Assembly (NCBI GenBank): GCA_038503065.1
Contig: JBCAMK010000003.1
Span: 186,001 to 250,000, forward strand
Direction of reading: 5' to 3'
DNA from: Paragyromitra xinjiangensis
Taxonomy: Eukaryota; Ascomycota; Pezizomycetes; Pezizales; Discinaceae
DNA length: 64,000 bases
Below, in pieces: positions 59,583 through 64,000 of the stretch. Numbering within the stretch: position 1 is the first letter of the stretch; each line of letters opens with the position of its first letter. Position numbers and translations under genes: made by a program. The notes under the pieces are model-generated. The model made no database searches, was not told the DNA's origin, and saw only the letters and a list, made by a program, of their open reading frames with translations.

Positions 59583-60236
59583 TTGCTTTGATGTGCAATG
59601 GGTGGTAATGTGCATCCTTTTCAGAAAATTGCATTTTTTATGTCTCGAGTCAGTCAAGTTAATCATGACTGATTGATGAAAGTTTACTTAGTGCAAGATT
59701 CGTTTCTCTATTTAATAAAATAAAGAACTACTAAGCTAGCTACGACCTATCGTCGTAGATGAGCTACAATCAAACCATTATGGGACTCTTTCAGACTCTA
59801 AATCTATGGCGTGCCGGTACAACCTCCCGAAGTGAACGTTATATCAGCCCCATGACCTAGCTCAACGATTCAAGATAGTGTCCAATCTCTACCAAACTTA
59901 ATGTTGATATTCAACTTATATCCTCGTTCATTCATATACATGCAATACCAATATTAAGCCCAATACGCACTGCTACCCTGAGTATTAGTTACCAAGTGCC
60001 TGGCAATGAATCTTCAACACCAAAGATACATTTTTACTCCAGACACTATCTATCTCGATTTGCCGCTTACAACCCACATAACTCGGCCACGTTCTGTAGC
60101 TGCATGTTTTATCCGACTTAAAATTCCCTGTTGCCCTTGCCCTCTGAATATATCCGCGGCCGCATCCATTACCCCCGCCAAATTCATCATTTTCAATGCT
60201 TGCCGAAACCCTAACCCATCCAACTTCGACGAGTAG

Positions 60237-60268
60237 GCGCTATGTGACCGACGCTATCACATAGCGCT
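60237..60268. repeat. Short perfect inverted repeat
   Basis: GCGCTATGTGA (from 60237) and TCACATAGCGC (ending near 60268) can pair as an 11-bp stem with a loop of about 10 bases. It is isolated in intergenic DNA. Confidence 0.6.
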
Positions 60269-60983
60269 AGCATTAACTTAGGCCACACCGGGGAGGCCTA
60301 CGCTTTGCATTATCGAAGAGCTACATGTACTTTTGAAAATCACACCCATGAGCTATAATGTGTTTTTTTTCAAATATCCATACACGAATTTCAAACTATC
60401 CTCTCTACTTTCGCTAGGCTTGTATTTGATGGTTTACTTAGGGCCTTCCGTGAGCGGTTGCACTCTAAAATTATCTCTACACTTTCGTACAAATTGTTCT
60501 CGAAAACAGAGACGTAGTTTTACTATTAGATAATCAAATTAAGAGAACAAGAGCTATATCAAACCCCAACATCCACCCTCGCCGGTAAGCGGCTAATGAG
60601 TAAACTATGGTGAGGATGGGTAAGGATGGGTAAGACGAATCGAGTACCACGAATGCCCCCACAGCCACTGCAATCGGACAGCCACTGATTTTCTTGGTAG
60701 GAACACAGCTGGATAACGATAATGATCTACATTTATTTTACAAAGTTGTGATGGAGTGGGTTTTACCGTTAAACTTATACTACTCTATATGTATGGTGCA
60801 TGCGGTCTTTTAGTAGCATTTTCGATGCTAGAAGCAACCCAGAAGGAAATCACGATTTTGTGTCGTAAGAAAGGGATTCTCAGACGTTTGTTACTTTCGA
60901 GGGTTACGTCCTATGTTTGCATGGCTTATGGGCTGCTAACAAGGCCCCATCACCGTAATCCTCCGAGTGAGAACTCGCCCGAT

Positions 60984-61006
60984 TATATAAGCACTGCAAA
61001 CCCTAA
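60984..61006 (+). promoter_or_regulatory. TATA box and AAACCCTAA telo-box of eIF2-beta gene
   Basis: TATATAA at 60984-60990 is followed closely by AAACCCTAA at 60998-61006, about 185 bases before the ATG. The telo-box is common upstream of translation-machinery genes. Confidence 0.5.
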
Positions 61007-61189
61007 GCCCTTGCTCTGTTCCTCCCACCTTCGTTGTCCGCCGGTTATAACTTTTCTCGTTGAGTCAATTCAACAACCCCGCCACCGCTCGACAACCAAG
61101 TTTCGAATATCTATCACCCAGCATCAACTTCTCCGCAGGCATCACTATCTAAATATCGCATAATAAACCCACTCGAAAAAACCGCAATC

Positions 61190-62498
61190 ATGTCTGATAA
61201 TGAAGTAAGTTTTTATCAACCCAAACGCTCGTTCCTGGTGCCTTTTCGCACCATTATTTCCACCACAAGGTGACTCAGGGGCATTGAAGTTTAAAATACT
61301 AACAGCGACGTAGGGAGCTCCCACGTTCGATCCTTCAGCCACGAAGAAGAAGCCCAGAAAGTCAGTTGCGTTCGAAAACGGAGAAAATGGGGAGCTGAAC
61401 GGTGAGGAAAAGACCACCGCCCAGAGCCACAGCCTGAGTACGATTAGATCATCTTTTCTATCTAGACTCTTTCCCCCTAAAAAAATACTTTCCTGTCGCC
61501 GAGAAATTTGATATCGAGTTTTCTCTGATGCTAAGTCTTAACAACGAATATCACACTAACACTCTACAACAGCTCCATCACCCGCCACCACTCCCGCCAT
61601 CGAGGACGAAGACAAAGAACTCACTGAAGTAACCGAAATGTTCAAAGGCATCAAGAAGAAGAAGAAGTCCAAAAAGACCGAAGAAGGCGGCGAATTCGAC
61701 CCAACCCTCCTCAAGAGAAAGAAGAAGAAGGTCTCCTCTAAAGAAAAATCCGCTGACGCCGACGACTTCGAAGCCCAACTCGCCGAAGCTGGTGTCGTCC
61801 CTCGTGCTGAAGGCGAGGAAGATGCTGCTGAACCTGCTCCGGAGATCGCGCCGGAAGATGCTGGAGATCTGCTGTTGGGTACTGGAGTTTGGAATTCTGG
61901 GAGTACGGCGGAACTCACCTATCCGTTATTGCTGACGAGGTTCTTTACACTGTTGCGCTCGCAGCATCCGGATCTGGCCGGTGATGGGAGAAGAAGCTAT
62001 AAGATCCCGCCGCCGCAGGTGCTCAGAGAAGGAAACAAGAAGACTATTTTCGCCAACATCAGCGATATCTGTAAGCGTATGAAAAGACACGACGAACACG
62101 TTACACAATTTCTGTTTGCAGAATTAGGAACCAGCGGCAGTGTAGACGGAAGCAAGAGGCTAGTTATTAGGGGTAAATTCCAGCAGAAACAACTCGAGAA
62201 CGTCCTAAGACGTTACATCTGTATGTCCCCCGCCCTCTCCCTCAATCCCTAATAAGCTAACAAAACCAGTGGAATACGTCACCTGCAGAACCTGCAAGTC
62301 CCCCGACACAGATCTCAAAAAGGGAGAAAACAGACTTTTCTTCGTCACCTGTAACAGCTGCGGCTCCAGACGTTCCGTTGCGTATGTCTACCTTCCACCC
62401 CATCCCCGCCTCTACTATACTAATTCCCATCCTACAATAGTGCCATCAAGACTGGTTTCCAGGCTACCGTCGGAAAAAGGCGAAGACAACAAGTCTAG
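61190..62498 (+). CDS. SUI3: Translation initiation factor eIF2 subunit beta
   Basis: Five exons, 61190..61204 (MSDNE), 61314..61437, 61573..62220, 62270..62381 and 62441..62498, give 318 residues, the usual size. eIF2-beta is part of the heterotrimer that brings Met-tRNAi and GTP to the 40S subunit; it also contacts eIF5 and eIF2B. Three lysine-rich boxes are present ([23 protein letters not shown]). The core reads [32 protein letters not shown] and [11 protein letters not shown]. The C-terminal zinc ribbon is C268-x2-C271-x18-C290-x2-C293, and the last exon supplies [15 protein letters not shown]. The first intron (109 bp) and second (135 bp) are the longest in the window. Confidence 0.95.
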
Positions 62499-63378
62499 AA
62501 AAAAATACGAATCATGTCTTACAATGTCCTGCAACGTCTTCCTTACATTGGATCTTTTACACCTTTTTTGTTCTTTTTTTTTGTGCGGTGCTAGAGGGAG
62601 GGAAAATGGACGGAAAGAGGGAGTCTTGGATGTTGGCGGAATTTTGCTGGGCTTCTTGCGGTTTCATTTAGGATGGTCGTTCTTTTGTGTATGGATAGTC
62701 TAGGGGGTGGGTGACGAGTGATGGGTGGTGTGGGAGTGTGTGATAGGGATAATATTAATTATCCTTTCAACCTTTAGGTATAGTGACTACTGGATGTACG
62801 GCGAGTGTGGGTATGTGGGGAACAGGGGTACCGGTGTTTCTTAGTCAAGGGATTAAATATTCGCTGGTAGTGAAGCTCGGTTCCCTTTGCCAGAGTACCT
62901 GTGTTAGCTATACACCCCTATCTACCATATACCCAGAGCCTTTGTATGAGTGGCTGTAGAGCGTGATTTATAGACTGCTCTGTAGACTCAATTGAGATTT
63001 AGGTAGCTAGCATTGTTGGAGCTGTTGGTTGGGTCTGGAATTTCCCTACCAGTCTTAATGACGTTTCTGTGAGTAATTGTTCTACGTTGCAGCACAGAGC
63101 ATTCCAAATCCAGCTGGAAAGCAAGTAAAGGATAGATAGGATGTTAGCTAAGTCCGTCCCTAAGCCTATCGTAGACATTTTAATGCAATAATCGCTTCCG
63201 CCCCACTGTCTTTCGCTACTACAACTCTCCAAAGCTAAAGTAGAATGCCAGCTCAATTACGCAACAGCGCTATATACAACCCACCTCAGATCTTTCCCAT
63301 GAGATATAAAACAACCCCATAATCCCTCTCTAACCAACCCACCCCTGTACATTACCACCAACGCTAAACAAACACAAA
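62499..63378. other. Intergenic between convergent genes
   Basis: No supported gene; AT-rich 3' flanks of eIF2-beta and V-ATPase subunit C. A minus frame at 62999-63256 has no recognisable content. Confidence 0.5.
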
Positions 63379-64000
63379 TTACGCAACCTCAAACTCAAAA
63401 TAGCAATAAGCCGAATACTCCGTATCCCCCATAATCCCGGTTGCAAGATCCCCGACGTCATCCTTAATATTCCCCTTCTTATCACGACCAAATGCATTCC
63501 CACCAAGGTAATTATACGCCTTATCCAACGCCTTCTTCACCGTCTTTGCATTCTTCTGATTCGTCTACTCCCCGTCAGCTCTCCACGCTAGAAAAAAAAA
63601 CCAAGCACAAACAAACCTGAATAATAGCAGAAACAAACTCCAACGGTAATCCATACCGCAAAACACTCTCTACAAACACCCGAAGCGCCTTAACGTGCGA
63701 CCAGGCCATAAACAAATCACTATACCCCGTCCTAGCGAGCCTCAACACATCACCATAAAGCCTTCTTTCTGTCGCCTTCACATTCTCCGCCTCACGTTCA
63801 TCCTCTTCAACCGCTGCATCACTCCATTTGAATTCACGGGGCGCGAAGCGGTGTGCACGCGCTTTGATCATGAACTCGGATGAGTGCTTTTTGAAGAGGG
63901 TGACGGAGTAGAGGATGTATTCGTCGTCCTTTGCGAGTTCCTGTGATGAGCGAGGGACAACCATGGGGGTGAGGGTCTCGTAAGTGCGAAGCCAGTCACG
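63379..64000 (-). CDS. VMA5: V-type ATPase subunit C, C-terminal part
   Basis: The gene enters from the right edge; exons 64000..63617 and 63555..63379 encode the last 186 residues. Subunit C of the V1 sector bridges the peripheral stalks and controls reversible V1-Vo assembly on vacuolar membranes. The family text is clear: VVPRSSQELAKDDEYILYSV, RRLYGDVLRLARTGYSD, SHVKALRVFVESVLRYGLPL, then after the intron TVKKALDKAYNYLGGNAFG and the end YSAYCYFEFEV. The 61-bp intron has a GTTTGT donor, a long T tract and a CTGAC branch. Reading through the donor gives a false stop at 63575. The 5' part lies outside the window. Confidence 0.93.

Larger units (their letters stand above)
59583..61189. other. 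Intergenic and eIF2-beta promoter
   Basis: No supported gene. An inverted repeat near 60237-60268 (GCGCTATGTGA ... TCACATAGCGC), one TACATGTA (60322), a repeated GGATGGGTAA near 60614-60633 and the promoter elements of the next gene. Confidence 0.5.

Noticed and set aside
1..64000. CRISPR array, rRNA operon or intact transposable element
   Set aside because: No regularly spaced repeats, rRNA-like sequence, long terminal repeats or transposase/reverse-transcriptase motifs were found on either strand.

Overview
The window is nuclear DNA of a filamentous ascomycete (Pezizomycotina; the class cannot be fixed from the sequence alone). Genes carry several short spliceosomal introns of 47-135 bp with GTRNGY-like donors, CTAAC/CTGAC branch sites and YAG acceptors. 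They encode conserved fungal proteins: APC2, an SGS1/BLM-type RecQ helicase, ARP4, GUP1, eIF2-beta and V-ATPase subunit C. I see no rRNA, tRNA, CRISPR array or intact transposon.

Layout. 0-20 kb: a partial unknown gene off the left edge, a small GPI-anchored wall protein, two related RRM-like genes on the minus strand with an HNH-nuclease gene remnant between them, an F-box gene broken by one in-frame UAG, then APC2 and a GTPBP1-type GTPase. 20-27.8 kb: a gene graveyard with remnants of an IRG-like GTPase gene and a second HNH-nuclease gene in long stretches without open frames. 27.8-46.3 kb: an SGNH-hydrolase-like membrane protein that looks catalytically dead, a large helical protein that is probably mitochondrial, ARP4, a head-to-tail array of three small paralogous genes that I do not recognise, the MBOAT protein GUP1 and a kinetochore-like coiled-coil protein (CENP-K type). 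46.3-52.2 kb: almost 6 kb with no credible gene. 52-64 kb: RecQ helicase, a secreted cysteine-rich protein, eIF2-beta and the 3' end of V-ATPase subunit C.

The core genes act in unlinked housekeeping processes (cell cycle, chromatin, DNA repair, translation, vacuolar acidification, membrane lipid/GPI remodelling), as is usual in fungi; no operon or metabolic cluster is visible. The parts most likely to be new are the tandem trio of 84-86 residue proteins (38941-40292), the RRM-like paralogue pair, the inactive-looking SGNH protein and the relics of IRG and HNH genes. Gene models for all spliced genes were built by hand by matching reading phase across intron boundaries; exon coordinates are in the evidence fields.
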